A stretch of DNA of 64,000 nucleotides, taken from NCBI GenBank assembly GCA_027475525.1, contig JAMWFC010000130.1, forward strand, positions 558,001 through 622,000, given 5' to 3'. The notes below the pieces were generated by a model. It had not been told where the DNA came from. It was given only the letters and a program-made list of their open reading frames with translations, and searched no databases. Position 1 is the stretch's first letter. Each line of letters begins with the position of its first letter. Below are positions 23,460-35,799 of the stretch, piece after piece. The position numbers and the translations under genes were made by a program. This stretch comes from Macrolepiota albuminosa (lineage: Eukaryota > Basidiomycota > Agaricomycetes > Agaricales > Agaricaceae).

Positions 23460-24768
23460 CTACACATACACCCTCCCAACACCTCGACACACCTCACACG
23501 TCATCGAATCCAAAAAGAAGAAACTGACTTTACCCCTGCCAGCACAGCTCCAGCACACGCGGCCGCCGAGTCTCGGGTCGCCTGGGGAGTACACGGGTGC
23601 GCCGGGCGGGGGGGTGTACGTGCTGAGAGTGCTGAGCGGGAATGCGTGTGGGTGTGGGTGTGGGTGTGGGTGTGGTGGCGGATGAGGATGGGGGTGAGGG
23701 TGGGGATGGGACCCGTAGTCTGCGGGCTGTGGCTGTGGCTGAGAGTGGATACGAGGTGCAGGTGCGGGTGCGGGTGCGGGGGCGTGTGGAGAGCGTGGAG
23801 AGCGCGGAGAGCGGAAGTTGGGCAAGGGGCGCTGGAAGGTCGATGCTTGTGTTGATGGATCGGAAGGGGTGGAGTACGAGTACGCGAGTGGTCCAGAGAA
23901 GGGTTTGGCGTATTTGGACCAGCATTTTTTGCATGGATGTGAGGGGTCTGAGTGTTTGAAGCCGACGTTGTTGCCTGTACTATCGTCAGTGTGTAGAGAG
24001 AGAGAGAGAGAGAAAGAAGAACGTGCATTTGCGACATGTAAAGTCCTTGGGGTAGACGAGCAGCTTTCCGTCGCGCAGGAGCGGTCGGCCTGGCGTGGGC
24101 ACTGTCGTCGGCGCGTGAGAAGCCGACGCAGACACAGACGCTGACGCAGATGCAGATGCAGGTGCAGACGACACGGACGCTCTGCGTCGATGCTGTGCCG
24201 AGCCCGAGTCGCCCGCACCAACAGCGTAAAACTCTCGTGCAAAGTCAGACACCGGAGATGCATGCGCGACCGGGCGGGTGGATGCAGCGCGCGGAGGGAG
24301 CGGCGGGGGGTTCGGCGGCGACGCTGTGCTCGTGCCGGGGTACGACGTCCAGCTCGACGACCGGCGCGTAAGAGAATTGTACATCGCCGTTTCGTCGATG
24401 GCATAGGAGATGGCGTCCCTTAGCTGGCGGAACAGCGACGGAGGCTGGTTGCGGATCGATAATGGCGGTGGCGGTGGCGGTTGCGCCCGCGCAGGAGCGG
24501 GAGCGGCGATGTGTGGCGGATGTTGAACGGGACGGGGAGCAGCCTGGAATGGACGCTGTGGCCCGTATTGCACTGTCGACTCCCCGTGCTGCACGTCTGC
24601 CGTGACCGTGTAGGCCGGCGGAAGCTCCTCGTCGAGACCGTCAATGTCGGTGTTTGTGTGGCCAGAACGGGCTGCAGGTGCAGAGTCTGAGGAGACTGCG
24701 GGCGCGTGAAAGGGGTTCGTCGTCGTCGTTGTCGTCGTTGTCGCCGTTGTCGCTGTCGTCGTCGCCAT
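23460..24768 (-). CDS. Hua1-like proline-rich zinc protein
   Basis: Two exons, 24768-24023 and 23979-23460, joined in frame across a 43-nt GT-TAG intron that is a pure CT-repeat tract; about 421 residues. The N-terminus is Thr/Pro/Ala-rich with LPPAYTV (a PPxY motif). The middle has LLRDGKLLVYPKDF followed by a split zinc motif CRKC ... HPCKKCW. After a Pro/His-rich linker comes a C-terminal DnaJ-like zinc motif, CWSCAGRGKVSFF and CEVCRGVGRVYV. Order and motifs match fungal Hua1-type proteins, linked in yeast to cortical actin and endocytosis. The family call rests on these motifs. GC content is much higher than in the flanks. Confidence 0.75.
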
Positions 24769-25645
24769 CGCTGATGACGGCCGTCTTTAGACTTTGAGAA
24801 GTGTGGCCCAGTTGGAGTCCGATGACGTTGATTTCAAATACTCATACGTACATCAAATATAGTTTGATCCGAACACGTCTCACTCCGAGCCGTAGTCAAC
24901 TGCGCAACGTCTACCGTTCACAGCCCTCAGTCCATTCTACAATCCAACACTGTGTTACAAAGATCACACACGAATATCTTTGTGTATTCGACTGATGTAG
25001 CCTACCTCGATCACACATGAATAAGTACGTGTACTAAGGTAGTTCGTAAGTAAAGCGTTCGGTGTAGTAAGCGTTGTAAGTAAAGGCAATATTGACCCTC
25101 TCAGTCATCAGACTTGTGACACTTCCGGTGCTCGCTCATCAGCACATAACACACTGATCATTAACTTGGAATGAGGATATCAGACTCTGTAATACATTGA
25201 TAATGCACCCAACAAGTGATTTCAATAGTTTTTCTCTTCCTTCCTAGATCCAAAAAAATTCAGCACTATCTATCATTCACAGTCCAAAAACCCACTATAA
25301 TGTAGTGGGAATAACTGATCAAGCCTGGACTGTTGGCATTGGCTTTCCAGCCTTGTGAGCCTGACCAAAACCCTCGCTAAGCCTTGCAGTGGGCACATCA
25401 CTAAAGCTGACTGACTCATGCATGATTCACTACACCCACACACTACGGCGTTCATCCACTTATATAACCCACCACGAACAATTGTGCGGGGAACCTTACA
25501 TATATTACACCACAGAATATACATGCGGCCCTGTACGTACACTATACCTAGTGCTGGCGTAATGTACAGCCGTACCTTATCTAGGCCTAGAGTATGTATG
25601 GCTTTTCAAAGATACGAGAAGCCCATACTTGAAAAAACTAGTCGG
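24769..25645. other. Intergenic stretch, no gene seen
   Basis: Contains the likely upstream region of the Hua1-like gene and a small palindrome at 25287-25305 (CCCACTA, TAATG, TAGTGGG). No supported gene. Confidence 0.35.
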
Positions 25646-27490
25646 CTACGTCATCTTGTACATCTCAGTATCTTTACCATATGCATGCAACTGCAACTGC
25701 AACTGCATGGAGAACCTGTCCGTTCCTGCGCGGCTCGACTCGAGCGCCAAAGCAGGTAAAGGTAAAGGTACCGCCAATTCGTTTGCGCCTATGCGACCGA
25801 GGAAGGTCGTTGTCTGGCCTACGGCATCGAAGTCGCTCATAGTCTGGATAGGTAGTCTGGAGCGGGCGTTGTGATCTGTCCCATAGATCACATGCGTGTC
25901 GGCAGCAGCGCGCAGGTTGAGCATCAGCCTAGGAAGAATAAAGAATGAGAAGAGTCTTGGTGCTCGAGTTTCTGGATGTACCGAGCAACTAGTAGGGCTG
26001 TGATCCTGTCGAGAGTTGGTCATCCGAGTCAGAATTTATGATACTAGTCAAAGAATGGGATACTGACATTGACGCAAAGGGAGCATTGATGGCGCTCAGA
26101 TCGGGCTGGAAAAGTGATTACCAGCTGTTATTGAAGGAAGAGGAGTAGGCTTACTGTGACAAGCTAGAGAAACCAGTCAAGTAGTGTGATCTAGTTAACA
26201 AATTAAAGACATAACTTACAGACAACAAGAAAACGTTCGTCAAGTTGACGATAAAAATGACACTATTAGGGCAAAAATGCTCAAATCAATTAGAGCGCGT
26301 CAGAAGCGATAATTCACTCACGCAAAGTACAGCGTTCCATCTCTAATAATTAATGTCGCAATGGGAATCGTTGAACCAATCATACGGTAATATATTGCTC
26401 GGCCAAGGGTCAAGAGAAATATAGTAGCGTCAAAGACCAGGGCGGCGATATAGAGAGACGATAAACCTGAGGTTTGCATCCAAGGGTCAAGAGAAATATA
26501 GTAGCGTCAAAGACCAGGGCGGCGATATAGAGAGACGATAAACCTGAGGTTTGCATATCAGCCAAAATCCAGAATTGAAATTAGATTAGTGACGCACGAA
26601 TACCGGTCCCTTCTTTTGGACTCGGGATGCATCCAACGAACCCTGGGGGTAGTTCTGCGGGAACACCAGCAGGGATCGACCACTATAACAAGAATAAGAA
26701 TAAACATATGCATGCTTGACAACAGCGAAGTTGATTGTATCATACCCCCATGACGACTAGTTGTCCAATATAGATAGGAAAGGTAAGATAGAGTACCCAG
26801 ATGTCTGTAAGTAAATACGGAAGATTCAGGAAACAGCTAGAATAGTCGAGGCGCATCCAAACCTTGATTATAGATTGCATGGACTCGAAGGACTAGAAAG
26901 ATGAGATAGATCCGTCGGTAACTTTAGTAACGAGAGCCTAGCTAAAAAGTGCAAGGACCCACTCAAAATAACTAATCGAGGAAACCTTCAGCATCAGATA
27001 CACAGCGAAGGTTAAGGAGGGTACGAACTTACTTCCTGTTGTCATACTGACAATAGGCCCTACAGATACAGGTAACCAAATCCAATTTTTACAAACATCT
27101 CCCTTCCAACTAGGATCGTGTTCCGAGACCAAGTTGATAAGCGAAACGATCGGCGTAGCGTATCGAAAGATCAAAAAAAGCCAAAAAGGGTATTTTCTCC
27201 TCCTTTGCCAGATGTACTTTACTTCGTCCTGCTCATATCATGAGGGATCAGAATTGGTTTCTAGGGTTACGCTGATTGCAGATGAAGACGACTGACATCA
27301 AAAGTGATAATGTGATTATAACAAAGCATAACGGTGGAAGCGAGGACATAATACTTAACCGCCAACCTATTGTAAAATTGTTTACGTTTAAGTTGGATAC
27401 GAAGATTGAAGGTATACGTACAGGTGGGCATAACCTGTTATTAGTTGTTTGGAAACCTCGGGTTGAAGAGGAGCAGACGAGTCCATGCAA
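25646..27490 (-). CDS. Multi-pass membrane protein, agaricomycete type
   Basis: Several short exons on the minus strand. Visible hydrophobic pieces: FRYATPIVSLINLVSEHD (near 27160), WIWLPVSVGPIVSMTTG (near 27070), YLTFPIYIGQLVVMG (near 26780), LYIAALVFDATIFLLTLGRA (near 26530) and RDGTLYF (near 26350). The last exon (from about 25930) carries RLMLNLRAAAD and a cytoplasmic tail. This matches a large group of unnamed seven-helix proteins of mushrooms with conserved RDGTLYF and LNLR motifs. I did not resolve every splice site, and the start is approximate. The exon at 26403-26556 is repeated by a 77-bp duplication that is probably an assembly error. Confidence 0.6.
26403..26556. repeat. 77-bp-period tandem duplication 5
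   Basis: 26403-26479 repeated exactly at 26480-26556, inside a membrane-helix exon of the minus-strand gene. It is far from any retrotransposon. Confidence 0.96.
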
Positions 27491-28430
27491 CTACTCAGAA
27501 AATACGCGACGTTGAAGGAAGGAGTGAGCTGGGACTCCGTAGTTCCCAGTAGTTAAATAATATAGAAATAGATGTGCAATCTAGAATTGTACCAACCCTC
27601 CCGGTATTGTTCACAGTAATCAGACAAATCAAGCCATGTTCGAGGAGCTTTATCCGTTACTGTTGATGGAGCAGCACCTTTTCACTGGAAAGAGGTATGA
27701 CAGGAACCTCATATTTGTATAAGACTATTTGCCAAAATAATAATATTTGTAAATATATATAAAACAATGAGCAAAAGTAGTTATGAACTGGCTGGGTATG
27801 CAATGAGAAAGGTGTGAGGATCATGTATCACAGCACAGCAGGCTGCTCAGGGGCACTTATGACAGAATGATGTGATGGGAGAGTGCCTGAATGCACATGG
27901 GAAACAGAAGAACAGGGGGTGAAAGCCGGGAAAGATCATGTGAAGGGATGGGATGGCGAAAACAATAGTTTTGAGAATAAGCGAGAAGAGTCAAGAGAAT
28001 GGTGGGAAGGCCGCAATGAACAGGGCTGCTAATTGCTGTGAGGGGACAGTGGGTTGCAGGCGATGAGCAAGGATGACATCATCATTGACACGTGCAAGAA
28101 ATAAAGTATGACTGTGCAATTACGCCAGCATAAGGTATGGTATACGTATATGGTTGCATGCATGTGCCGTGTTATAATAGCCGTATTCAAAGTTGGGCGC
28201 AGCATGCGGTTGCATCACGTAGCATGCAGTAATGAAGAAAAGTTTTAGAAGGACGAAAAGGGCTGGCCTGACAGTCACGAGGCACGAGAGAGAGGCAGGG
28301 CGTGGTCTTTGAGTGAGGTGGCTGTGTTAGCGATGTAATAAATTTTCTTCTCAACAGCCACCCACCATTAGGCTTCATCGCACCCTAGCTCGCGTACTGC
28401 CTGAGCAGAAGAAAAATTTTTCAGTGAAGT
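27491..28430. other. Intergenic stretch before the DIRS element
   Basis: No gene supported. It may include the unresolved left terminus of the DIRS-like element. Confidence 0.35.
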
Positions 28431-28481
28431 TTTAGTCTACACATTCTAGGGAGTTCTTCTCTTCTCTACGTCGGGGTAAAA

Positions 28482-30228
28482 ATGATCACACTCACGATCG
28501 ACCCGAACTCAGAAGTAGTTCCTGATTTTAATTCAAATGAGCACAGATTTACGAGAGAGGCATTTGCTCACGGAAAGGAAGGTATGACGAGCGAACGAGC
28601 AGCGGAAGCCTTGACAGGCCTATGGTCCACAGCATTAGAACAGAGGAAAGCCATCTGGGAGGCCGAGAGAGAAGAGAGGGAAGCGGCGAGGAGGCAAGAC
28701 AGGCGTCAAGAGGAAGAAGACATCCCTCAGCGGGGCGCCGATGACGACACTCTGCAAACGAGGCAATCGAGAGAGCGATCGCCGGAGATTGAGGAAAGAG
28801 GTCCTAATTTAGTCGCAGGTATGCCTGTCCCGGACGTAATTGAATACCCTCCTGCGCGCTTCGCTATCAAGAAACTGAGGGAGCGGGAGTACATCGAGCT
28901 GAGTTATTTCACGCCCGAAGGGCGTGCAGAAGCGGCAAAGAGCGAGTCCGTTTCATCGAGTGAAGTATTCACACTGGCAAAGGAGGACGACATGCTTTCT
29001 CTGAAACCGGTGGTAAACTTCAGAGGTGCCAAAGGGAAGGCCACTCAGGACGAAGATCTGGTTTGGGATCAATTATGCATAGCGTCCACTAACTTCCTTG
29101 AAAATATAGTTCAAGAAGGGTGGCCGGCCAATATGATAGATGCTATGCATACCTTCTTCTTCAGACTTACCAACCACAAGTTGCGCAATGAAGGAGCTGA
29201 TGGCTTGAAAGTCTTGATTCTATACCAAGCCAGGGTGAGGAGAGAATGGCACTGACAGCTGCGAAACCCTCCCAGAGCGGGTATTTTCGACATAGGCTTG
29301 ATTGATGACCGTGTCTTGAGAACATTGAAGGACCAAGTCTACGATGCCAAGAGGAGTTCCATAATCTCTGGTGAGTGGAAACAGTTTACAGGGATTTCAC
29401 AGATCTGACAAACACATTTGCTTATCCTATTATTCTTCTTCGTGGTGTTTTGGAATGCGTTATATCTCACGATGGGTCTTCTCAATATAAATTTATCAAT
29501 GCTAAAATCTAATGCGTTACAATTTGCATATGACGCTCACTGCGTCGGCTTTATCTTACTGATGGGTTGGTCATGGTCTGTGTCGACCTGTCAATCCACG
29601 GGTTTAACTTGGGGTGGCATTATCGCATTATCGGCGGTCCACCTCATGGCTTTAACAAAACTGGCATTATGCATATAACCAACACAAATGGTGCAAATTA
29701 CATGCTCACTTGTGTCAATTGCAGTCCCGGCAACTCGCCTCCGTAAATTGGTCACATGCAGACTTAAATGCATTAAAGAGCGAGATGTCGGCCCTTACAG
29801 GGTTTAGCAAGAAGAAAAGAAAGCGCTCAGCATCTCCAGTTCGAGCAGGAGAGTCACATGCACAGAGAGCAGGAAAACAAAGAGGAGGACAAAGTGAGAG
29901 TGAGAATTTTCATTCCTGTGCAGGAGTACACTCAGGCACAACCGATTCGACCAACGCTGCCTGCGCGGTATGTCTTGGTTGACACATCCACGATATCTGG
30001 CATTGCGCTGCGAGAGATTTATGGAACGGGCAGAGAGCATATGTGACAAGAAACAAGAATGGGAGACTCATCAATCCAGAAGGAAAAGAGCTCTGCACCG
30101 ACTGGCAGAAACCAAGAGGTTGCTGCATCATGTCACACGACTACAAACACGAATGTTCAGGATGCGGAAAAGCAGATCATGGAGCTCAAAGATGTGCTCT
30201 CGCACAGCCTATTTAGATTCGCCACACC
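28482..30228 (+). pseudogene. DIRS gag-like protein with zinc motifs
   Basis: Begins at ATG 28482. The frame continues past TGA 29253 to a GT donor near 29371, skips an intron of about 330 bases, and resumes near 29708. It runs past TGA 29980 into two Cys/His motifs: CAVCLG-x-HIHDIWHC (near 29970-30015) and CIMSHDYKHECSGCGKADHG (near 30120-30180). The N-terminal half has a charged helix (EAEREEREAARRQDRRQEEE). Mushroom DIRS elements have this layout. Both stops fit single C:G to T:A changes. Confidence 0.7.
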
Positions 30229-31743
30229 ATATAAACCTGAGGCTTGGGCCAGAGAGCTACGTAATGCCAACATATGAAATCTATACTCAAACCTTGTACA
30301 CGGCTTGGAGTTCGGCTTTGATGCTGGGGTGGGAGAAATTTGTCAAACCTTGACTCCGGAAAACAAAAGTTCAATACATCAATTGTCGGAACAATTTGAC
30401 AGCATGGTCAACGCCGAATTTCTTAAAGGACGTTATCTTGGCCCATTTACCAGAGAACAGGTGGAACAAACAATCGGCCCCTTCCAAACCTCCCCTTTGC
30501 ACATCATCCCAAAACTTCACAAACCCGGAAAATTCCACCTTATTCAGGACCTCTCATTCCTGCATGACAGCTCGTTGTTGGGTAATGTACGATCAATTAA
30601 CAGTACAATTGACTCAGCGCAATTTCCTTGCACATGGGGCACATTTAACAGCGTATTTCTCCTCATTGCTCGTTTACTACCAGGCTCTCAAGCTGCCATT
30701 TGTGACGTCAAAGAAGCTTATAGGACCGTCCCCATCCAACCATCACAGTGGCCAGGGTTGGATCCCATGGGAGAAGGAGAAAGATGTCCCATTTGGAAAT
30801 GTGGTGCCATACATTGGCTTTCAATGGGATCTGGAGCGTCGAGAGGTCAGCATCCCTAAAGAAAAGAGGGAGAAGTATGCACAAGCCATTGCCAACTGGG
30901 GAAAGTCAAGATCTCACAATCTGGAGGAAGCACAGAAACTGTATGGAAAGCTATTACATGCATGCTGCATTGTGCCAAGAGGAAGAGCTTATCTCACCAA
31001 GCTGGAAGCCTTCGTCGGAATATTCCATAACCGTCCTTTCTTGCCACGTACCCCACCAAAAGGTACCACAGAAGACCTGCATTGGTGGGAGCGAATATTA
31101 TCTCAGCCAGTGGCGAGACCAATTCTGGAGCCAAAGACATACCTCGACATCCAAGCTTATTCCGATGCAAGCTCTTCAACAGGCATCGGCATCACAGTGG
31201 GTCCCCAGTGGAGGGCATGGCGGCTCAAGCCAGGCTGGAATTCCGACGGCCAAGATATTGGCTGGGCAGAAGCAGCAGGATTTCTCTTGCTGGTGTCCAC
31301 CGTTGCAAGAACAAGGCAAAAAGGAGACCAAGTTAAGGTCTTCGGGGATAATACAGGCATCGTGGAAGGATAGTGGACAGGAAAAAGCCAAAATAAGCAG
31401 GTCAACGAAATCTTCAAACAAGTTCATGAGACCTGTGAGCAGTTCGGCATCACAATATGCTCTAGATACATACCGAGCCAGTATAATCCAGCCGACGGCC
31501 CATCCAGGGGACACTACCCTCCAGAAAGCCTGCTACTCCCAACCGTTCCAATTCCAGAACAATTGGAAAAGTACGTCGTCAACTTTAACGAGCCCATGTC
31601 AGACAGCGAGAGGAGAAGTCGACAAGAGCAGAAATTTGACGTTGAGCAAAGCAAGAAATTAAATAAAACCACACAAATGTCTGAGAGTGAGGTCAGGGAA
31701 CAACAAAGTGACGAATGGTGGGCGTACTCCAAATTCTGGTGAA
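30200..31743 (+). pseudogene. DIRS reverse transcriptase-RNase H, catalytic core deleted
   Basis: The RT start (FRFATPYKPEAW, then VHGLEFGFDAG) and fingers (IPKLHKPGKFHLIQDLSF; FPCTWGTFNSVFLLI; DVKEAYRTVPIQPSQWPG) are clear. Directly after QWPG near 30757 the sequence jumps, in another frame, to KDVPFGNVVPYIGFQWDLE. The segment with the VDD catalytic pair is absent. RNase H follows with its acidic residues (YSDAS, GWAEA, GDNTG) and, after TAG 31371, the last one in NPADGPSRG near 31495. The frame ends at 31743 and overlaps the recombinase gene by about 57 bases. RT cannot be active. Confidence 0.8.
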
Positions 31744-33032
31744 AGCAAGCTGGATGAAGTAGCAGGAAAGGAAGTTAGCAGCGACAAGGTTAAGCGTAAA
31801 CCAATGCCTTACCAAAGAGGTTTGAAGCCGGCACCATCGTCATTGAGACCTCATGTCATAGCGAGAGAAAGGCTAAGGCTGTGGATTCCAGAGGACAGTC
31901 ACAGGATCAGAGGTGTCGGAAATCAACACAGTCTTTCGGATGAGGACATGAAGAGAGTTTTTGAGGTGATGAATGAAGCATGGGCCGAATCAACGAGAGA
32001 AACTTGTGGTACAGGATTGCTATTGTTCCATGTCTTTTGCGATTATCAAAAAGTGCCTGAGAAGATGCACACCCCGGTGACACAAGACGTGTTGGAGGCC
32101 TTCATAGCTGCATTAGCTGGCTCATATTCCAAATCTGCCATCGAAAACTTCTTAGCTGGGATCAGAGCTTGGCACCTACTTCACAGCACGAAGTGGGACT
32201 TTGATGGAGCAAGAGTACAAACATTACTAAAGGCGGCCGACAGAATTGCTCCAACCTCTTCCAAAAGAAAGAAAAGGCATCCATGCACCCCAGCGTTTCT
32301 ACAACAGATGCATGAAACCCTGGGAATAAATTTGTCGAAGCCAGACCCGCTGAACATAGCAGTGTTCGCATGTGCTACAACATGTTTCTACTCAGCTGCC
32401 AGGTTAGGCGAGTTCACCGTCCAGACACTATCCTCATTCGATCTGCAAATACACGTCAAACCTAGCAATGTATCACAGTCGATGGATCGATCAGGACTAC
32501 ATACCACGATGTTCTTCCTTCCCAGAACCAAAACTGCAGTACACGGAGAGTCAGTGTCTTGGGCTACTCAGAGTGACTCATCAGACCCCAGGAAAGCACT
32601 GGAAGTACACTTCCAAGTGAACAACCCTCCAAGTGACGGTCCCTTGTTTGCGACTCATCAGACCCCAGGAAAGCACTGGAAGTACACTTCCAAGTGAACA
32701 ACCCTCCAAGTGACGGTCCCTTGTTTGCATACAGGGACAAGAAAGAGAAGTCGACACCGTTAACAAAAAAGAAATTCCTAGGAGTACTTTCAAAAGCAGC
32801 GAAAGAGGCCAACTTAGAGCCTTTGCAAGGCCACGGAATCCGAATTGGGGCCACACTGGAATACTTGTTAAGAGGAGTTCCGTTCGAAGCCATGAAGGCT
32901 ATGGGCCGTTGGTCCAGCAACGCATTTTATGGCTATCTTTCAAAGCATGAACAAATTCTAGCACCATATTTACAAGCAATCCCATCTCTGCACAAGTCAA
33001 TTCTAAGACTCACTCTCGCGTTTAGGAAGTAG
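31687..33032 (+). CDS. DIRS tyrosine recombinase
   Basis: An N-terminal DNA-binding half (LSDEDMKRVFEVMNEAWAES ... SKSAIENFLAGIRAWHL) is followed by the catalytic domain. Active-site residues are visible: Arg in YSAARLGEFT, His and Arg in GHGIRIGA, Trp in MGRWSSNAF, and Tyr in FYGYLSKHE. A 77-bp duplication at 32575-32728 shifts the frame; without it the gene reads from 31687 to 33032. If that duplication is an assembly error the recombinase is intact while its RT partner is not, so it could act on related elements. The enzyme would insert circular cDNA by strand exchange. Confidence 0.82.
32575..32728. repeat. 77-bp-period tandem duplication 6
   Basis: 32575-32651 repeated exactly at 32652-32728 in the recombinase gene. 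77 is not a multiple of 3, so it breaks the frame. Confidence 0.97.
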
Positions 33033-33467
33033 CAGGGCAGTTGGGGTGAGTGCATTCATTCAGACCTTAACTCAAGGAGACACACTAGTTTCAAGTGGGG
33101 TCGCGTAAGCTACCTGCGCGATGCGTCGTTGTCTCCTAGGGGAAATGGGGAATCACGGCTAACTAACTTGTTCTGTCAGATTCTTTGTCCAGTAAAACTT
33201 GTTTGTCGCGAGGGTTCGGAGTAACCCGTAGTGGGTCTCGCCCATTTCACTCTGTAAATAATGTACAAGTTATAGCATTGTTATAATAAGGTAAAACAAA
33301 TCTAAGCAGTCCGGTTCACACAAGCGAGGAAGTCAAAGAGCAAGTATGTTGCAACCTGAACCTATAGCATTTGCTTGTATGGGCTGTTGCTAGCACAGCA
33401 TGTCCAAGATCTATCTGTTGACATTGTTCCACACTGACATATTCTACTGCTTATATGAGAATTTTTT
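33033..33467. other. Downstream part of the DIRS element, no gene
   Basis: Contains a short inverted pair (AAGGAGACA near 33075, TGTCTCCTAGG near 33132) that may belong to the DIRS terminus. No coding frame. Confidence 0.35.
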
Positions 33468-33615
33468 TGCACCCGTTACAGCATGCCTTATGAATAGATT
33501 CAACTCAATATAAGATTCTTAATTTCTACATATGTTGTCTAATGATGGGGGTAGCTGACCAAACATTAAATAGGGGTGGCTGAGAATCCTCCTCACACTA
33601 GATATTGTAATCCTG
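33468..33615 (+). repeat. Direct repeat flanking the 13-kb element, left copy
   Basis: About 145 bp (starts TGCACCCGTTACAGCATGCC) nearly repeated in the same orientation at 46951-47093. The copies lie about 200 bases outside each end of the inverted-repeat element, next to tyrosine recombinase genes on both sides. Confidence 0.8.
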
Positions 33616-34442
33616 CATAAAAGGAAAGACAGAATATGCAGAAAGTGAAGGAACAATGTAAAGGTAAACAGATGAAAGGATGTATAGAAAGTATTACAAA
33701 GGCATAAATAGAATGTTTGAAATATGATGGTGATATCACAAGAAATGAGTTAGAAAGTGAATAAGAGGTAAGTGAATAAGAAGGAATAGGAAGTTAGTAT
33801 GGTGCTATTACACATAGAGACATCACAACGGTACGTGTCATACGTTGTACGGGAGCCCGCTTTGTGCCGTACCATACGTGTCCAGCGGAGTCCGCTACAC
33901 TGGAGCGGAGCAGTCCCCACAGTGCCGTAGAATACAGAGCCGCGGACGTGTCACAATGTGCTGTATGACACGGTCCAGTGGATCGATAAAAGGCGGGCAC
34001 ACACATGCGCATGCAGGCCCGGCGGATGCCAGCGGACACTAGCGGACGTCAATGTGCGTCAGCGGCCGCCGGCGGGCATCAGCACACGAGTGAAAACCTC
34101 CTCCATTGGCGGACTTCATGGCATGAATAAACCCTCCTCGAGGTTCCCCATTTCCCTCCCCTCTCCATTCCTCCCCGCAATAACTCGAGGCTGCGCGTCT
34201 CCCCTTCCATCCTTTTCCCACCCCCGACGCCAGCGTACGTCCACGAAAGGGCCCTGAAAATCTACGCAGGCCTACGCAAGCCACCAGCGGACATCCACGC
34301 AGACGTACGTCGACGGACTCAAACCTACGCGGGCCCTCCCAGGCCTGCGCAGGACACCAGCGGACATCCACAGAGGCCTACGCAGGTCCACGGGGTCTGG
34401 TTGGACCAAGAAAAAAGGTAACGTCGACTTGCCCGTCGTATG

Positions 34443-34520
34443 CCTGTGGGGGGGAATCGAACCCCCGGCCTTGGGAAAGCCTCCAGCAACGGAACACACA
34501 TTTAACCGTTGCACCACAGG
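34443..34520 (-). other. tRNA-like module (left arm)
   Basis: 78 nt on the minus strand with a perfect 7-bp acceptor stem (CCTGTGG/CCACAGG), a perfect T arm (GGGGG TTCGATT CCCCC) and an A-box-like start (TGCAACGGTTAA). A loop TTCCCAA resembles an anticodon loop with CCC (Gly), but its stem has only 4 pairs and the D arm is irregular. It is therefore tRNA-like rather than a sure tRNA. Mirrored at 46074-46151 with the acceptor and T stems unchanged. Confidence 0.65.
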
Positions 34521-34986
34521 TCCGTTACTAACGGATAGATTCAAAGGTCGGATAACACAATGAACGGACGCCCACCTACGTTTCCGCAGGTTCCCGTATG
34601 GATTTTTTGAGGTGGAAGGGGGGTGGCATACCTCCCAAAAGAGTTTTCGTGGCCTGAAAGGGGCGTTGGCATCAGCAGCCATCAGCTGGCCATCAGCTGG
34701 CATCCGTCGGAGTTCGCCGGCAGCCGTCGTGACCCGCTGGCATCCGCTGGCATCCGTCGGCATCCGTTGTACATCTGTCGGCATCCGCCGGATATCCGCT
34801 GGTATCCGTTGGAATCCACGGGAATCCGTCGGCAACCCCCGGCATCATCCGGCATCGTCCGGCATCGTCCGGCATCAGGGTGGGAGAGAAGGAAACGGGG
34901 TGCGTGGGTGTCCGCCGCATGGGGTGGCGTCTCGGAGAGCGTGGGGGGTGGCGGAAGAGGGATGGGGGTGGGGAGAAAGAGGGGGA

Positions 34987-35143
34987 AGGGGGAAGGGGAG
35001 GAGCGTGGGTGTCCGCTGGTACCCCAGCGGACGTAGCAGACGTCGGACGTCAGGTCAGGGGGGAGGGGGAAGGGGAGGAGCGTGGGTGTCCGCTGGTACC
35101 CCAGCGGACGTAGCAGACGTCGGACGTCAGGTCAGGGGGGAGG
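34987..35143. repeat. 77-bp-period tandem duplication 7
   Basis: Period 77 in the left arm only (34987-35066 matches 35064-35143). The extra 3 bases of match come from a G-rich context. Confidence 0.9.
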
Positions 35144-35799
35144 AGGGAAGCAGGGTGCATGTGGTGGACGGGGGTGGCGTGTGAGGTAGTGTGGGGAGTG
35201 GAGAGGATGGCACTGGGGAGAAAGAGGGGGAAGGGCGGAAGAGGGTGCGTGAGTGTCCGCTGTCCGCTGGCATGCCAGCGGACGGTAGCAGACGGTAGCT
35301 GACGTCGGCATGTGAGCCAGCTGATGTCAGCGGTGCAACCAGTCCCAGTGGTTCAGTGGAATATTCATTTATTGATATTCAATATTGTGTACAGTGGTGG
35401 GTTCTACTCCTACTTCACCTTAACAGGGACTAATGCTGTGTTTTTATATGGGTGCATTTTTGCTCTACATATACATCGCACTGACCTGGAGTATGCGCCT
35501 GTGGTAGTGGATCTGACCAAAACTCTAGGAATTACTGAAACGAGAAAGGATGGAGGAGTTGACACATGAAATCATTCCAGTTCACATGACAAGTGACGAT
35601 ACACTAGGGCTGACTACCTTTTTTACAAAGGCCAGCACAAAGGTAGCCCGCCACAGTGTATTATCAACTGGTCATGAGCACTGGAATGACCACATGCGTC
35701 GACTCCTCCATCTTATCCCGCTGCAGAAATCTCTGGAGTTTTCAACGGATCAAATTCATGACGCTAGCGGACGTCAGCGGCCTGCTGCTATTATATAAT

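Larger units (their letters stand above)
28482..33032 (+). mobile_element. DIRS-like tyrosine-recombinase retrotransposon (coding part)
   Basis: Gene order gag-like, RT-RNase H, tyrosine recombinase on the plus strand is that of DIRS elements, which integrate with a recombinase instead of a DDE integrase and have no LTRs. The coordinates cover the coding part only; I could not place the termini or the internal complementary region. Four in-frame stops (TGA 29253, 29980, 30275; TAG 31371) and a deletion in RT make it non-autonomous. The recombinase is broken only by a 77-bp duplication. Confidence 0.85.

Noticed and set aside
23642..23959. Plus-strand frames rich in Val/Gly opposite the Hua1-like gene
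   Set aside because: Shadows of a repetitive Pro/His-coding region. The minus strand has the zinc motifs and a coherent intron.
25287..25305. Palindrome as a terminator
   Set aside because: Rho-independent terminators are bacterial, and no transcript end can be tied to it. Left as a chance palindrome.
26403..26556. 77-bp repeats as natural minisatellites or slippage
   Set aside because: Sequences are unrelated, each has exactly two copies, and all share one period. An assembly overlap explains them better.
34612..35184. 190-codon open frame in the left arm and its mirrored partners near 45474-46322
   Set aside because: The frames follow GC-rich repeats and differ between arms through the 77-bp blocks. 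Several overlap on both strands, and there are no motifs. Chance open frames.
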